Assembly (NCBI GenBank): GCA_016791365.1
Contig: JAEUMT010000027.1
Coordinates: forward strand, 307,446-371,445
Direction of reading: 5' to 3'
Length of the DNA stretch: 64,000 bases
DNA from: Hyphomonadaceae bacterium
GTDB lineage: Bacteria; Pseudomonadota; Alphaproteobacteria; Caulobacterales; Aquidulcibacteraceae
Position numbers and translations under genes: made by a program. Below, one piece after another: positions 36,784 to 45,939 of the stretch (its first letter is position 1; each line of letters opens with the position of its first letter). The notes beneath the pieces are model-generated. The model was not told where the DNA came from. It made no database searches and saw nothing but the letters and a program-made list of their open reading frames with translations.

Positions 36784-37062
36784 TCAGGCCTTTTTGGAAC
36801 CCGAAAGCGTCGCGATGCGCTTGGAAAGACGCGAAACTTTCCGGCTCGCCAGATTCTTGTGAACTACGCCGTTGCCGGCGGCCTTCATGGTCGCGGATTC
36901 GGCGGCGCGAAGCGCCTCTTGAGCCGCTTTCACGTCGCCCGAGGCGATCGCTTCTTCAACTGAACGCCACGACGAACGCATCCGGGTGCGGCGCGCCTTG
37001 TTGACCGCCGTGCGGCGGGCAATCACGCGGGTCGCTTTCTTTGCGGACTTCGTATTCGCCAT
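36784..37062 (-). CDS. rpsT: 30S ribosomal protein S20
   Basis: This 92-aa basic helical protein starts [26 protein letters not shown] and contains [14 protein letters not shown] near the end, the S20 signature. It binds 16S rRNA in the small subunit. It is transcribed from its own likely promoter (37107-37135) toward dnaA, the conserved rpsT-dnaA arrangement of alphaproteobacteria. Confidence 0.97.
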   Translation of the reverse strand: MANTKSAKKATRVIARRTAVNKARRTRMRSSWRSVEEAIASGDVKAAQEALRAAESATMKAAGNGVVHKNLASRKVSRLSKRIATLSGSKKA

Positions 37063-37106
37063 GGTCTCAGTATTTCCAGATCTTAGTTTCGGACGCGAAG
37101 CGCGGG

Positions 37107-37135
37107 GCTATAGCCTCGCTCAAGGCAGAGGTCAA
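37107..37135 (-). promoter_or_regulatory. Candidate promoter of rpsT
   Basis: On the minus strand TTGACC (37135-37130), a 17-base spacer and TATAGC (37112-37107) lie about 45 bases before the rpsT ATG. A good sigma70 match by eye. Confidence 0.7.
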
Positions 37136-37139
37136 ACCC

Positions 37140-37913
37140 TCAGCGGTTCTTAAATTCGGGGGGCCGCTTTGCAATGAACGCCGCCATCCCTTCTTTCTGA
37201 TCCTCGGTGGCGAAAAGGCTGTAAAATAGCCGCCGTTCGAGCCGCAGGCCTTCGTTTAACGGCGTCTCAAACGCCGCATTCACCGCCTCCTTGTTGGCGA
37301 TGGTCGAGAGCGCGCCAAACGAGGCGATCTTCTTGGCCGCGGCCATCGTCTCTTCCATCAGCTTGTCGGCTGCGACAACGCGCGCAACCAAACCGCCCCG
37401 CTCGGCCTCGGCCGCGTCCATCATCCGGCCGGTGAGGCACAGATCCATCGCCTTGGCCTTGCCGACAGCGTGCGTCAGCCGCTGTGAGCCGCCCCAAGCC
37501 GGCATCACCCCAAGCGTGATCTCGGGCTGGCCGAACTTTGCGGTGTCGGCGGCGATGATGAAATCGCACATCATCGCGAGTTCACAGCCGCCGCCGAGCG
37601 CATAGCCCGCAACCGCCGCAATCAGAGGCTTCCGCGTGCGCGGCACCCGCTCGAGGTTCGAGAACGGATCGCGCGCGTAGAAATCCGCGAACCGGCCTTC
37701 CGCCATCTGCTTGATATCCGCGCCGGCGGCGAAGGCTTTTTCCGAACCGGTGATGACGATGCAGCCGATTGCGGCGTCCGCTTCGAATGCGTCGAGCGCG
37801 AGCCCAAGTTCAGCGATCAGCGCGTCGTTCAGCGCGTTGAGCGCCTTCGGGCGGTTGAGGCGAATGATTCCAACGCCGCCATCGGTTTCGACAAGAATGT
37901 TCTCGTAAGTCAT
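37140..37913 (-). CDS. Enoyl-CoA hydratase
   Basis: This 257-aa crotonase-fold enzyme hydrates 2-trans-enoyl-CoA in beta-oxidation. It has [11 protein letters not shown] (60-70) forming the oxyanion hole, [13 protein letters not shown] with catalytic E111, and [19 protein letters not shown] with catalytic E131. Both glutamates are present, so a true hydratase is likely rather than a variant crotonase. The MTYENILV start is standard for this group. It follows a small secreted-protein gene by 32 bases on the same strand and precedes rpsT. Confidence 0.95.
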   Translation of the reverse strand: MTYENILVETDGGVGIIRLNRPKALNALNDALIAELGLALDAFEADAAIGCIVITGSEKAFAAGADIKQMAEGRFADFYARDPFSNLERVPRTRKPLIAAVAGYALGGGCELAMMCDFIIAADTAKFGQPEITLGVMPAWGGSQRLTHAVGKAKAMDLCLTGRMMDAAEAERGGLVARVVAADKLMEETMAAAKKIASFGALSTIANKEAVNAAFETPLNEGLRLERRLFYSLFATEDQKEGMAAFIAKRPPEFKNR

Positions 37914-37945
37914 GGGCGCCTGATTGCGCCCGGGCCCCGCGAAAA

Positions 37946-38329
37946 TCAATCCGCGTTCATCGACGCAGGACGCACGATAAGCCGCACGCCAAGATAGGTT
38001 CCGCCATCCCGCGGCTCGATGTGCAGGACCAGGCGCTCGCGGCCGCGCAGGAACGTGAGGTCTTGGTCGGGGGCCGCAGGCTGGTACGCCCAGCCGAGTG
38101 CGGAGAGACTGTCCATATAGAACGCACGCACGTTCGCGGGCGTCGTCGCACCGTGCGCGGCCGCCATCACAAGGCCTGAGTCTTCACCCGCTGCGAATGA
38201 TGCGAGCAGGTTCGGACTTTCCGCTAGTCCGGTCGCGACGGGGACATCGGGGATCGCGGCGAAATACGCCGTCTCCGCAAAAGCAGGCGCGGCGCAGACA
38301 AGAGCTGCCGTGAAAACAAACCGACTCAT
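37946..38329 (-). CDS. Small secreted hypothetical protein
   Basis: This 127-aa protein starts [23 protein letters not shown], a clean Sec signal peptide with AFA cleavage. The mature part has [37 protein letters not shown], recalling small periplasmic domains annotated as DUF4864 or similar, but I am not sure. The ATG at 38329 leaves an intergenic palindrome between it and mutM. Likely periplasmic; role unknown. Confidence 0.78.
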   Translation of the reverse strand: MSRFVFTAALVCAAPAFAETAYFAAIPDVPVATGLAESPNLLASFAAGEDSGLVMAAAHGATTPANVRAFYMDSLSALGWAYQPAAPDQDLTFLRGRERLVLHIEPRDGGTYLGVRLIVRPASMNAD

Positions 38330-38349
38330 GCACGCAGTATAGCTCAGAT

Positions 38350-38416
38350 ATATGGACCGCCGGCGTCTCGCCGGCATGCGCCGGTGCCTGCCGGCGAGGA
38401 CGCCGGCGCTCCATAT
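38350..38416. repeat. Dispersed palindrome, copy 2
   Basis: Arms at 38350-38367 (ATATGGACCGCCGGCGTC) and 38399-38416 pair with one mismatch. The central part CTCGCCGGCATGCGCCGGTG also matches copy 1 at 11536 in style. The right arm reaches the mutM stop codon. It sits between mutM and the small secreted protein gene, both on the minus strand. Confidence 0.85.
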
Positions 38417-39273
38417 TAGCGCTGACACTTTGGGCACCAGAACGTCGAGCGCCCGCTATGCACCGCGCGCCTGATCGTGCCGCCGCAATCCTTGGTGGAA
38501 CACGCTTCGCCTTCGCGGTCATAGACACGGAAGCGATGCTGAAAACCGCCTTGCGCGCCATCGACGCCGGCATAGTCGCTGAGCGTTGAGCCGCCCGCTT
38601 CGATCGCCTCTTCCAGCACAGCGCGGATCGCGTGGAAGAGCTTGTCCAAGCGTTGCGCGGAGATACCGCCTGATGGCTTCGACGGCGCAATGCCGGCGCG
38701 ATGCAATGCTTCAACAACATAGATATTTCCCAATCCCGCGACGACACGCTGATCGAGCAAGGCCGCCTTGATCGGCGCTTTCTTTTTCGCCAGCGCGCTT
38801 TTCAGATACGGCTCGTGAAAGTGATTGCCGAGCGGCTCCGGCCCCATGGCTTTGAAGAACGGATGCGTCTCAAGTTCGGCTTCGGGTATGAGGTCCATGT
38901 AGCCAAAGCGGCGCGGGTCGTTGAACTCAAGCCTGGCGCCATCTTCCATATCGATCACGACATGCGTGTGCGTCGGATCAGTCGGCTCGGCGTAGTAAAA
39001 ATCACCAGGCTGTTGCTTGGCGCCAAGGATCGACCAGCGGCCCGTCATGCCGAGATGCGTGATCCAGACATTCCCGTCGTCGAGATGCGCCAGCAGATAC
39101 TTCGCGCGACGCTCCAACGCATCGACGCGCCGCCCGCTCAGTCGCGCCGCAAAGCGCGCCGGAAACGGAAACCGCAAGTCCGCCCGCTTCGTCCGTGCGC
39201 GTTTAATGCGCCGGCCAACCAAAGCAGGCGCCAGGCCGCGCCGAACGGTTTCGACTTCTGGCAGCTCAGGCAT
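38416..39273 (-). CDS. mutM: Formamidopyrimidine-DNA glycosylase
   Basis: This 285-aa bifunctional glycosylase/AP lyase removes 8-oxoguanine and FapyG. It starts [14 protein letters not shown] with catalytic Pro2 and Glu3. It has [10 protein letters not shown] with the conserved Lys, [19 protein letters not shown] with the H2TH motif, and a C-terminal zinc finger [11 protein letters not shown] ... FWCPKCQR. The finger has C-x4-C instead of C-x2-C, seen in some alphaproteobacteria. It is divergent from ubiE, a common arrangement near dnaA. Confidence 0.97.
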   Translation of the reverse strand: MPELPEVETVRRGLAPALVGRRIKRARTKRADLRFPFPARFAARLSGRRVDALERRAKYLLAHLDDGNVWITHLGMTGRWSILGAKQQPGDFYYAEPTDPTHTHVVIDMEDGARLEFNDPRRFGYMDLIPEAELETHPFFKAMGPEPLGNHFHEPYLKSALAKKKAPIKAALLDQRVVAGLGNIYVVEALHRAGIAPSKPSGGISAQRLDKLFHAIRAVLEEAIEAGGSTLSDYAGVDGAQGGFQHRFRVYDREGEACSTKDCGGTIRRAVHSGRSTFWCPKCQR

Positions 39274-39354
39274 GCGGCGAAATGTCGGAAAGCAAAGGCA
39301 AAAGCATCGCCGCCCGATATAGCCCCGCCTGTCCCCCGCCGCTATGGTCCGGCC

Positions 39355-40122
39355 ATGACGACATCGAGTTCCGACGACACGGCATCTTTCGGGTTCCAGG
39401 ATGTGCCGAAGGCAGAAAAGGCCGGCATGGTGCGAGAGGTGTTTTCGTCGGTCGCGTCGAAATACGACCTGATGAACGACGCGATGACCGGCGGCATGCA
39501 TCGGCTCTGGAAAGACGCCGTCGCTTCCAAGCTCAATCCGCAACCCGGCGAGCTCATCCTCGACGTTGCCGGCGGCACCGGCGACATCGCGCGGCGTCTC
39601 AAGAAGCTCGGCGATGGCGCAGCGCAGCGGCGCGGTTTGGAGCCGCCGGAAATTCACGTCATCGACATCAACACCGAAATGCTCGAAGCCGGTCGCGCGC
39701 GCGGAGAAGACGGGCTGCACTGGCACGAAGGCGACGCCGAGAATTTACCAGTCGATGACCATGTCGCCGACGCCTACATCATCAGCTTCGGCATCCGAAA
39801 CTGCACCGATATTCCGGCCGTGCTGCGCGAGGCCAGGCGCGTGTTAAAGCCCGGCGGGCGCTTCTACTGCCTGGAGTTCTCGCGCCTCGCCATCGGCGGG
39901 CTGGAGCCGGTTTATGATTTCTATTCTTTTAACGCGATCCCGGCGCTGGGGAAATTGCTGGCGAATGACGCCGATTCCTACCGATATCTGGTCGAATCCA
40001 TCCGCCGGTTTCCGGATCAGGAAACATTTGCCGCTATGATCCGTGAGGCGGGTTTCGCACGCGTGGCCTATCGCAACATGGCTGGCGGCGTTTGCGCGCT
40101 GCATTGGGGTTGGTCGGTTTAG
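39355..40122 (+). CDS. ubiE: Ubiquinone/menaquinone C-methyltransferase UbiE
   Basis: This 255-aa SAM-dependent enzyme methylates the C2 position in ubiquinone synthesis. It has [21 protein letters not shown] near 35-55 (UbiE signature 1), [14 protein letters not shown] as SAM motif I, and [12 protein letters not shown] near 140 (signature 2). The ATG at 39355 is supported by the [18 protein letters not shown] opening typical of alphaproteobacterial UbiE. It is followed by ubiB with a one-base overlap. Confidence 0.97.
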   Translation: MTTSSSDDTASFGFQDVPKAEKAGMVREVFSSVASKYDLMNDAMTGGMHRLWKDAVASKLNPQPGELILDVAGGTGDIARRLKKLGDGAAQRRGLEPPEIHVIDINTEMLEAGRARGEDGLHWHEGDAENLPVDDHVADAYIISFGIRNCTDIPAVLREARRVLKPGGRFYCLEFSRLAIGGLEPVYDFYSFNAIPALGKLLANDADSYRYLVESIRRFPDQETFAAMIREAGFARVAYRNMAGGVCALHWGWSV

Positions 40123-41837
40123 TGCTGTCGTTCCTGCTCGTCCTCTTCGTCCTGACGGCGATTGTGGCCGGTTTCGCTTCGGGCGCGATCGGGCACATTT
40201 GGCGCTTGCTGCGCGTCGCCGGGACGCTGGTGCGCTACGACGTGCTGCTGCCGTCGGAATACTACGACCAATATTCCGTGCCGCTGCAGGCGACGCACAC
40301 CGCGCTCCACATCTTCGCCAAGCGTAAGCGCGGCCGCAGTGTCGGCGCGCGTCTGGCGCAGGCGCTGGAGCGGCTTGGCCCCGCTTACGTCAAAGTCGGC
40401 CAATTCCTCGCCACGCGCCCCGACATGATCGGCGTCACCGTCGCCCAGGAACTCGGCCGCTTGAAGGACCGCTTGCCGCCATTCTCGCGCACCGAAGCGC
40501 TGGACACGATCAACAAGGAGCTCGGCGGCACGGAAGGTTTGTTCGCCGGGATTTCCGAAGCGATGGCGGCGGCGTCCATCGCGCAAGTCCACCAGGCGAT
40601 CGTCCCGCGCCACGGCGTCGTCGCGATCAAAATTCTGCGCCCGCGCATCGAGCGCAAGCTCGCGCGCGAAATGGGCGCGCTGCGCTTCCTCGCTCAATGC
40701 ATCGAATTCTTCTCAAAGCGCTCGCGCCGCTTGGAACCCGTACAATTCATTGACACGGTCGCCGCCGCCACCGAGCGCGAGCTCGACCTTCGCCTCGAAG
40801 CCGGCGCCGCCGCCGAGTTCCGCGAAGTCGCTGAGAAGGACGGCTACCTCACCGTTCCAAACATCGACTGGTCACGCTCGGCCAAGCGTGTGATGACGCT
40901 CGACTGGATTGACGGCACGCCGCTCACCGACGGCAAGGCGCTCGACAAAGCCGGCGCCAATCGCGGCGAACTCGCGATCGCCGTCACACGCGGCTTCCTG
41001 GCCGCCGCGCTCGATTACGGTTTCTTCCACGCCGATATGCACGAGGGAAACCTCATGTACGGCAAGGACGGCAAACTCTGGATTGTCGACTTCGGCATCA
41101 TGGGCCGCATCGGCCACAAGGAGCGCCGCTACCTGGCCGAAATTCTCTACGGCTTCCACCGCCGCGATTATCGCCGCGTCGCCGAAGTGCACCAGGAAGC
41201 CGGTTACGTGCCGGAGAAATTCACCGTCGAGGAATTCGCGCAGGCGCTGCGCGCGATCGGCGAACCGATCTTCGGCAAGACGGCCGACAGCATCTCGATG
41301 GCGCGTCTCCTTCTCCAGCTCTTCGACGTCACCCATATGTTCGGCATGCATCTGCGGCCGGAATTGGTGTTGCTGCAAAAGACGATGGTGCAGGTCGAGG
41401 GCGTCGCCCGCGGGCTCGATCCGCAGCACGACATGTGGACCGCGTCACGGCCAATTGTTGAGCGTTGGGTGCAACGTGAACTCGGCGCCGAAGCCGTCGC
41501 CAAACGCGGCATCGACGAAGTCGCGATGGGTTTTCAGGCGCTGCGCCGCCTTCCGCAGACTCTGACCGCCGTGGAGGCAGCCGCGCGCAAGGTCGCGATC
41601 GAAGCGCCGCGCGAAGAGCGCAAATGGTATCAGATGCCGGTTTTCTGGCTCGGCCTCATTGGCGGCGCGCTGATCGTGACCGTCTTCGGTCCCAGAGAGA
41701 CCGTCCCCCGCCAGCCGCCGCCGACAGCCGCCATTGAAACCAGCGCCCAGCCTGATGCGGAACCGCTTGAGCGGGTCGATGTCGGCGCCGACCTCGCGGA
41801 GCCGGAAACGCAGCCGCCGGCGGAGCCCACGCCATGA
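40122..41837 (+). CDS. ubiB: UbiB/ABC1 protein-kinase-like ubiquinone biosynthesis protein
   Basis: This 571-aa member of the ADCK/UbiB atypical kinase family is needed for ubiquinone synthesis. It has the KxGQ motif in AYVKVGQFLATRPD, AAASIAQVHQA (A-rich loop), VAIKILRP with the ATP-binding Lys, and the catalytic-loop FFHADMHEGNLMYG and VDFGIMGRIG. The N-terminus is hydrophobic (VLFVLTAIVAGFASGAIG), a C-terminal helix is FWLGLIGGALIVTVFG, and an acidic Pro-rich tail ends the protein. Start is GTG at 40122 (overlaps the ubiE stop) or TTG at 40092. Confidence 0.93.
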   Translation: MLSFLLVLFVLTAIVAGFASGAIGHIWRLLRVAGTLVRYDVLLPSEYYDQYSVPLQATHTALHIFAKRKRGRSVGARLAQALERLGPAYVKVGQFLATRPDMIGVTVAQELGRLKDRLPPFSRTEALDTINKELGGTEGLFAGISEAMAAASIAQVHQAIVPRHGVVAIKILRPRIERKLAREMGALRFLAQCIEFFSKRSRRLEPVQFIDTVAAATERELDLRLEAGAAAEFREVAEKDGYLTVPNIDWSRSAKRVMTLDWIDGTPLTDGKALDKAGANRGELAIAVTRGFLAAALDYGFFHADMHEGNLMYGKDGKLWIVDFGIMGRIGHKERRYLAEILYGFHRRDYRRVAEVHQEAGYVPEKFTVEEFAQALRAIGEPIFGKTADSISMARLLLQLFDVTHMFGMHLRPELVLLQKTMVQVEGVARGLDPQHDMWTASRPIVERWVQRELGAEAVAKRGIDEVAMGFQALRRLPQTLTAVEAAARKVAIEAPREERKWYQMPVFWLGLIGGALIVTVFGPRETVPRQPPPTAAIETSAQPDAEPLERVDVGADLAEPETQPPAEPTP

Positions 41838-43036
41838 GCAAGCGTGTCCTGCTGATTATCGGCGGCGGCATTGCCGCCTATAAGAGCCTTGAGCTCATCC
41901 GCCGTCTGCGCGAACGCGACGTCGCGGTCCGTGTCGTGATGACAGACGCCGCGCAGCGTTTCATCACGCCGCTCGCAGCGGGCGCCATAGCCGGCGAGCG
42001 CGTGTTCACGGATCTTTTCGATCAGACGCAGGAATTTGACGTCGGCCATATCCGGCTGGCGCGCGAATGCGATCTCATCATTGTCGCGCCGGCGACCGCT
42101 GACTTCATGGCGAAAGCGGCGAATGGCCTCGCCAACGATTTGGCTTCCGCCGTATTGCTGGCGACGAACAAGCCTGTGCTCATGGCGCCGGCGATGAATC
42201 CGCACATGTGGGCCAACCCGGCGACGCAACGCAATCTCGCGGCGCTTGCCGCCGATGGCCTACGCTTCGTTGGCCCAAACATCGGCGAAATGGCCGAGAG
42301 CGGCGAACGCGGACTTGGCCGCATGGCTGAACCGGAAGAAATCCGCGACGCGGCGCTTACGCTGTTGAGCGACGGTCCCTTGAAGGGCAAGCGCGCCCTT
42401 GTAACCGCCGGCCCGACGATCGAAGCCATCGATCCGGTGCGCTTTCTCTCCAACCGCTCCAGCGGAAAACAAGGCTACGCCATCGCCGCCGCACTCGCGG
42501 AACTCGGCGCGGAGGTGACGCTCGTCTCGGGCCCCACCAATCTCCCCGCTCCCGCTGGCGTGAAGCGCGTCGATATCGAGAGCGCGCGTGAAATGATGGA
42601 CGCGAGCGAAGCGGCGCTGCCATTAGACATTGCCGTCATGGTCGCCGCGGTCGCGGATTGGCGACCAAGCAAGGAAGCGAGGCGGAAAATCAAGAAGGAC
42701 GCCGTCGGCGTTCCGGCCATCGCCCTGCAAGAAAACCCCGACATCCTCGCAACGCTCTCAAAGCCGGGGAAGAAACGCCCGAGGCTCGTCATCGGCTTTG
42801 CCGCCGAGACCGACAATGTCGAGGAAAACGCGCGCGCGAAAATCGCCAAGAAGGGCTGCGATTGGATCGTCGCCAACGACGTCTCGGGCGATGTGATGGG
42901 CGGCGCGGAAAACACCGTGATGCTGATCACCAAAGACAAATCAGAGGCTTGGCCGCGCATGGCGAAGCAAGCTGTCGCGCGCAGGCTCGCCGCCGAGATC
43001 GCCAGCGCGCTTGCGGCGAAGGCGCCGCGCAAATAG
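41834..43036 (+). CDS. coaBC: Bifunctional phosphopantothenoylcysteine synthetase/decarboxylase
   Basis: This 400-aa protein makes 4'-phosphopantetheine from phosphopantothenate and cysteine for CoA. The N-terminal flavin CoaC domain has GGGIAAYKSLELIRRL, GHIRLARECD with the catalytic His, and APAMNPHMWANPA. The substrate-lid segment reads GEMAESGERGLGRM, without the Cys used in E. coli (ACGE). The C-terminal CoaB domain begins near 185 with KGKRALVTAGPTIEAIDPVRFLSNRSSGKQG (two blocks) and has GFAAETDN. ATGA overlap with ubiB gives ubiE-ubiB-coaBC as one operon. Confidence 0.97.
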   Translation: MSKRVLLIIGGGIAAYKSLELIRRLRERDVAVRVVMTDAAQRFITPLAAGAIAGERVFTDLFDQTQEFDVGHIRLARECDLIIVAPATADFMAKAANGLANDLASAVLLATNKPVLMAPAMNPHMWANPATQRNLAALAADGLRFVGPNIGEMAESGERGLGRMAEPEEIRDAALTLLSDGPLKGKRALVTAGPTIEAIDPVRFLSNRSSGKQGYAIAAALAELGAEVTLVSGPTNLPAPAGVKRVDIESAREMMDASEAALPLDIAVMVAAVADWRPSKEARRKIKKDAVGVPAIALQENPDILATLSKPGKKRPRLVIGFAAETDNVEENARAKIAKKGCDWIVANDVSGDVMGGAENTVMLITKDKSEAWPRMAKQAVARRLAAEIASALAAKAPRK

Positions 43037-43233
43037 TCCGGGCGCCCCCCGCAAGCTGGAGTGGAAACCGCCCCGCGCGCTTGCGAAAACCCCCAGAATG
43101 CATGTGACCCTTGCGTAAAGGTCGCGGTCAAGGGGGTTGAGCCTACGGCTGCGGGCGCTATGTAGAGCGCTCACACTTCACCTTCTCTGAGTCTGACGCC
43201 GAACGTCGTTCGCGCGCCCAGGAGCCCGACTGT

Positions 43234-43611
43234 ATGAGCTTCCAAAACCACAACGACCGCCGCGAAGCCGCCGACGCCGCCAAGAAGGCGATGCTCGAAA
43301 AATTCAGGACCAAAGCGGCGCCGGCCGCCGTCGATCCGGCCGAAGCCGCCGCCCGTGTGAAAGCCGCCGAAGAAAAAGAAGCCAAGCGCATCGAAGCCGA
43401 GAAGAAACGTCGCGAGCGCGTCGAACTCGAAAAGATGGAGCGCAAGATCGCCGCCGAACACGCCGTGAAAGTTGCGCGCGAGAAAGCAGCGCGCGAAGCG
43501 CACGAAGCCGCGAAACGCCGCCGCGCCGAAGCCGAAGCGGCCGAAGTTCGCCGCTACGAAGAGCAAGCCCGCCGCGACCTTGCCGCCGCCGGCAACCGCA
43601 AGCGCCGCTAA
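43234..43611 (+). CDS. Highly charged coiled-coil protein (DUF6481-like)
   Basis: This 125-aa protein starts MSFQNHNDRREAADAAKKAMLEKFRTK and is about half Lys, Arg, Glu and Ala with heptad-like spacing. It is almost entirely alpha-helical coiled coil and ends NRKRR. The opening resembles the DUF6481 family of alphaproteobacteria; function unknown. There is no signal peptide. It converges with a lipoprotein gene across a 12-bp hairpin. Ala/Glu-rich composition makes homology calls weak. Confidence 0.75.
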   Translation: MSFQNHNDRREAADAAKKAMLEKFRTKAAPAAVDPAEAAARVKAAEEKEAKRIEAEKKRRERVELEKMERKIAAEHAVKVAREKAAREAHEAAKRRRAEAEAAEVRRYEEQARRDLAAAGNRKRR

Positions 43612-43623
43612 TCACAACATGCA

Positions 43624-43651
43624 ACTCGCGCCGTTGAGAAACGGCGCGAGT
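43624..43651. terminator. Bidirectional hairpin between convergent genes
   Basis: Perfect 12-bp arms ACTCGCGCCGTT (43624-43635) and AACGGCGCGAGT (43640-43651) with a 4-base loop, 12 bases after the upstream stop and 24 before the opposite-strand stop. There is no U-tract, so termination would be Rho-assisted or imperfect. Confidence 0.65.
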
Positions 43652-43675
43652 GAGTGCGTGCATTGCTGGACGCGC

Positions 43676-43930
43676 TTAATCCCAACGGACACAATCGCCG
43701 CGACGATTGCGTTCGATGCAGCGGCGCTCGGGCGTTGTCGCCGCGCCAACCGCTGCGCCGGCCACACCGCCGACCACCGCGCCGCCGACATCGCCGGACA
43801 CAACCGCGCCCGCTCCCGCGCCAATCAGCGCGCCTGACGCCGCGCGTTGCTCCGTCGTCGTGCCACATGCGCTGAGCGCGAGCATGCTCAACGACATGAC
43901 CGCGCCCATTCCCAATACTCGAAAATTCAT
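43676..43930 (-). CDS. Glycine-zipper lipoprotein (OsmB-like)
   Basis: This 84-aa protein has a signal sequence with lipobox LSAC (cleavage before C22), then [20 protein letters not shown] and [14 protein letters not shown]. The repeated small-x3-small spacing is that of YMGG/OsmB glycine zippers. The tail [16 protein letters not shown] has two cysteines. Such outer-membrane lipoproteins are stress-related envelope components. AGGAGG precedes the ATG at 43930; a longer frame upstream runs antisense through dut and is rejected. Confidence 0.85.
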   Translation of the reverse strand: MNFRVLGMGAVMSLSMLALSACGTTTEQRAASGALIGAGAGAVVSGDVGGAVVGGVAGAAVGAATTPERRCIERNRRGDCVRWD

Positions 43931-44089
43931 TGTCAGCCTCCTGGCGAATACCCCCAGTTCGGCAACGCCGAAATCTTCGCGGGGTTCACAATAAAGTTCG
44001 CCGCGCGCACGCGCCGGAACACTGAGGCGCGAAAGAGGCTCGTCGCCCAAAATTTGCCGGCGCCGCAGAATCGCAGCAGGCCAAGGCCC

Positions 44090-44548
44090 ATGAGCAAAGT
44101 CACGATCCAAGTCGCGCCATTGCCGCACTTTGAGGGCCTGCAATTGCCGGCCTACGAAACCGCGCTTTCCGCCGGCATGGATTTGCGTGCGGCCGTGGCG
44201 GACAACGAGCCTATGGTCGTCGGGCCAGGCCAGCGCGTTCTCGCGCCCACCGGCCTCACGATCGCACTCCCGGCCGGGTACGAAGCACAGGTACGCCCGC
44301 GTTCTGGCCTTGCTCTCAAACACGGGGTGACGTGCCTCAACACGCCCGGCACCATCGACGCCGACTATCGCGGCGAAGTGAAAGTCATCCTGATCAATCT
44401 CGGACAAGAAGCGTTCACGATCAAACGCGGCGAACGCATTGCTCAAATGGTGATCGCGCCGGTCACGCAAGGCGAGTGGGATGTGGTCGAGGCGCTATCT
44501 GAAACCGTTCGCGGCGCCGGCGGCTTCGGATCAACCGGCCGCGGCTAA
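44090..44548 (+). CDS. dut: Deoxyuridine 5'-triphosphate nucleotidohydrolase
   Basis: This 152-aa dUTPase hydrolyses dUTP to dUMP, keeping uracil out of DNA. All five motifs are visible: [41 protein letters not shown] with the catalytic Asp, [11 protein letters not shown], and the C-terminal [11 protein letters not shown]. The start at ATG 44090 matches the usual length. Its stop overlaps the convergent PH-domain gene by 3 bases. It follows coaBC at a short distance, as in related genomes. Confidence 0.97.
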   Translation: MSKVTIQVAPLPHFEGLQLPAYETALSAGMDLRAAVADNEPMVVGPGQRVLAPTGLTIALPAGYEAQVRPRSGLALKHGVTCLNTPGTIDADYRGEVKVILINLGQEAFTIKRGERIAQMVIAPVTQGEWDVVEALSETVRGAGGFGSTGRG

Positions 44549-45102
44549 CGGCGCGAGCGCAAGCCAATAAGACTGGTATGACGCTTGGCGCGCCGCCGCG
44601 GCTCGTGCCGTTCAGCCACGTCAACCGGTTCATTCTCATTCGCCTCGGCTGCGCGATTGATGGCTTCGCGATCTTCATGCGCCAAGTGCACCTCGCCGCC
44701 GCAGTCAGCACGCGCGGCTTCAATCGATCGCCGAAATGCAACCGGATTGGCCATGGGCGGAAACACGATGCGCGCTTCGCCGGTGCCGGTGACAATAACC
44801 CGGCCATATCCAAAGATGCGGGCGATGAAGGATTGGTCCAACGTCACGCCCTCGACGCTTTCGACCGCCAATTCCTGCGTATGCCGATTCAGCCAGCCGC
44901 GCTTCAGAATGACGCGGCGATTTGTGACCGCAAAATCCGTGCTCTTCATCTTCACGTAGGCCGTAATGAAAATGAACACGCCCACAAGAATGAGGCCAAG
45001 CAAGATGAGCGCGGCCCAGGCGCCGAACCAAAACACCCCCGGCCACCTGCCGCGTTGAATGATCGTCTCGCCGTCCGCCAGGCTTTCATCGATGTAGCGC
45101 AT
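44545..45102 (-). CDS. PH-domain (bPH2-type) membrane protein
   Basis: This 185-aa protein has two short hydrophobic segments ([28 protein letters not shown], about 23-50). The bPH2 block [37 protein letters not shown] follows in two stretches, then [13 protein letters not shown]. Bacterial PH2 (YdbS/YdbT-like) proteins are inner-membrane proteins of unclear role. The C-terminal ~50 residues are charged and Arg-rich. It is divergent from the MoeB-like gene. Confidence 0.88.
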   Translation of the reverse strand: MRYIDESLADGETIIQRGRWPGVFWFGAWAALILLGLILVGVFIFITAYVKMKSTDFAVTNRRVILKRGWLNRHTQELAVESVEGVTLDQSFIARIFGYGRVIVTGTGEARIVFPPMANPVAFRRSIEAARADCGGEVHLAHEDREAINRAAEANENEPVDVAERHEPRRRAKRHTSLIGLRSRR

Positions 45103-45189
45103 GATTTTCCTCTGCCCATGCAACGCCGCTGAACCTTTGCCGTTCCGCATCGGAACAAGGCCTTTGCGGCGGGCCGCCGGGCTCGCTAC

Positions 45190-45939
45190 ATGAGCGCCAT
45201 GCTGACAGCCGACGAACGCGAGCGCTACGCGCGCCATATCCTGTTGAAGGAAGTCGGCGGGCCAGGACAACAACGCCTGCGGGCCGCGACCGTCGCCATC
45301 GTTGGCGCCGGCGGTCTGGGGGCGCCGGCGGCGCTCTATTTGGCCGCCGCCGGAATTGGCCGCTTGCGCTTGATCGACGATGATTCCGTATCGCTCGACA
45401 ATCTGCAGCGCCAAATCATCTTTCGACGCGACGACGTCGGCGCCTCGAAAGTGGAACGCGCGAAGGCCGCACTCGCCGCGCTCAACGACCACGTCGCGGT
45501 TGAAATCGAACGCCAGCGCCTCACTGAGGCAAACGACGCCTATCTGTTGCAAGGCGCCGACATCGTGCTCGACGGAACCGACGATTTCGCCACGCGCTTT
45601 GCCATCAACGCCGCCGCGCGCGGGATCGGCGCGCCGCTCGTCTCCGGCGCCGTTGGTCGCTGGGACGGGCAGGTCGCGGTCTTCGCACGCGGCGGGCCTT
45701 GTTACCGCTGCCTGGTGCCGGAAACCCCGCCCGACACAGAAACGTGCGCACGCGTCGGAGTTATCGGTGCGCTGACAGGCGTGATCGGTTCAATGATGGC
45801 GTTGGAAGCAATCAAGCTCATCGCCCAGGCGGGCGAACCATTGATTGGTCGCGTGATGCTGTTCGACGGACTGCGGGGCGACGCCCGAACCATTGTGTTG
45901 AAACGCGATCCCGCCTGCCCGGTTTGCAGTCATGAGTGA
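45190..45939 (+). CDS. MoeB/ThiF family E1-like adenylyltransferase
   Basis: This 249-aa protein activates the C-terminus of a MoaD- or ThiS-type sulfur carrier. It starts LTADERERYARHILLKEVGGPGQQRL, has the nucleotide site VAIVGAGGLGAPAALYLA (35-52), DDDSVSLDNLQRQIIF, and zinc ligands CYRC (near 174) and CPVC at the end. The catalytic-type Cys region ETCARVGVIGALTGVIGSM is present. Length and the absence of a rhodanese domain suggest MoeB or ThiF; the carrier gene is not adjacent. It overlaps the DUF6624 gene by 8 bases. Confidence 0.92.
   Translation: MSAMLTADERERYARHILLKEVGGPGQQRLRAATVAIVGAGGLGAPAALYLAAAGIGRLRLIDDDSVSLDNLQRQIIFRRDDVGASKVERAKAALAALNDHVAVEIERQRLTEANDAYLLQGADIVLDGTDDFATRFAINAAARGIGAPLVSGAVGRWDGQVAVFARGGPCYRCLVPETPPDTETCARVGVIGALTGVIGSMMALEAIKLIAQAGEPLIGRVMLFDGLRGDARTIVLKRDPACPVCSHE

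Noticed and set aside
43931..44470. Upstream extension of the glycine-zipper lipoprotein frame through dut
   Set aside because: The ATG at 43930 has an AGGAGG site and begins a correct signal peptide; the extension is antisense to dut.
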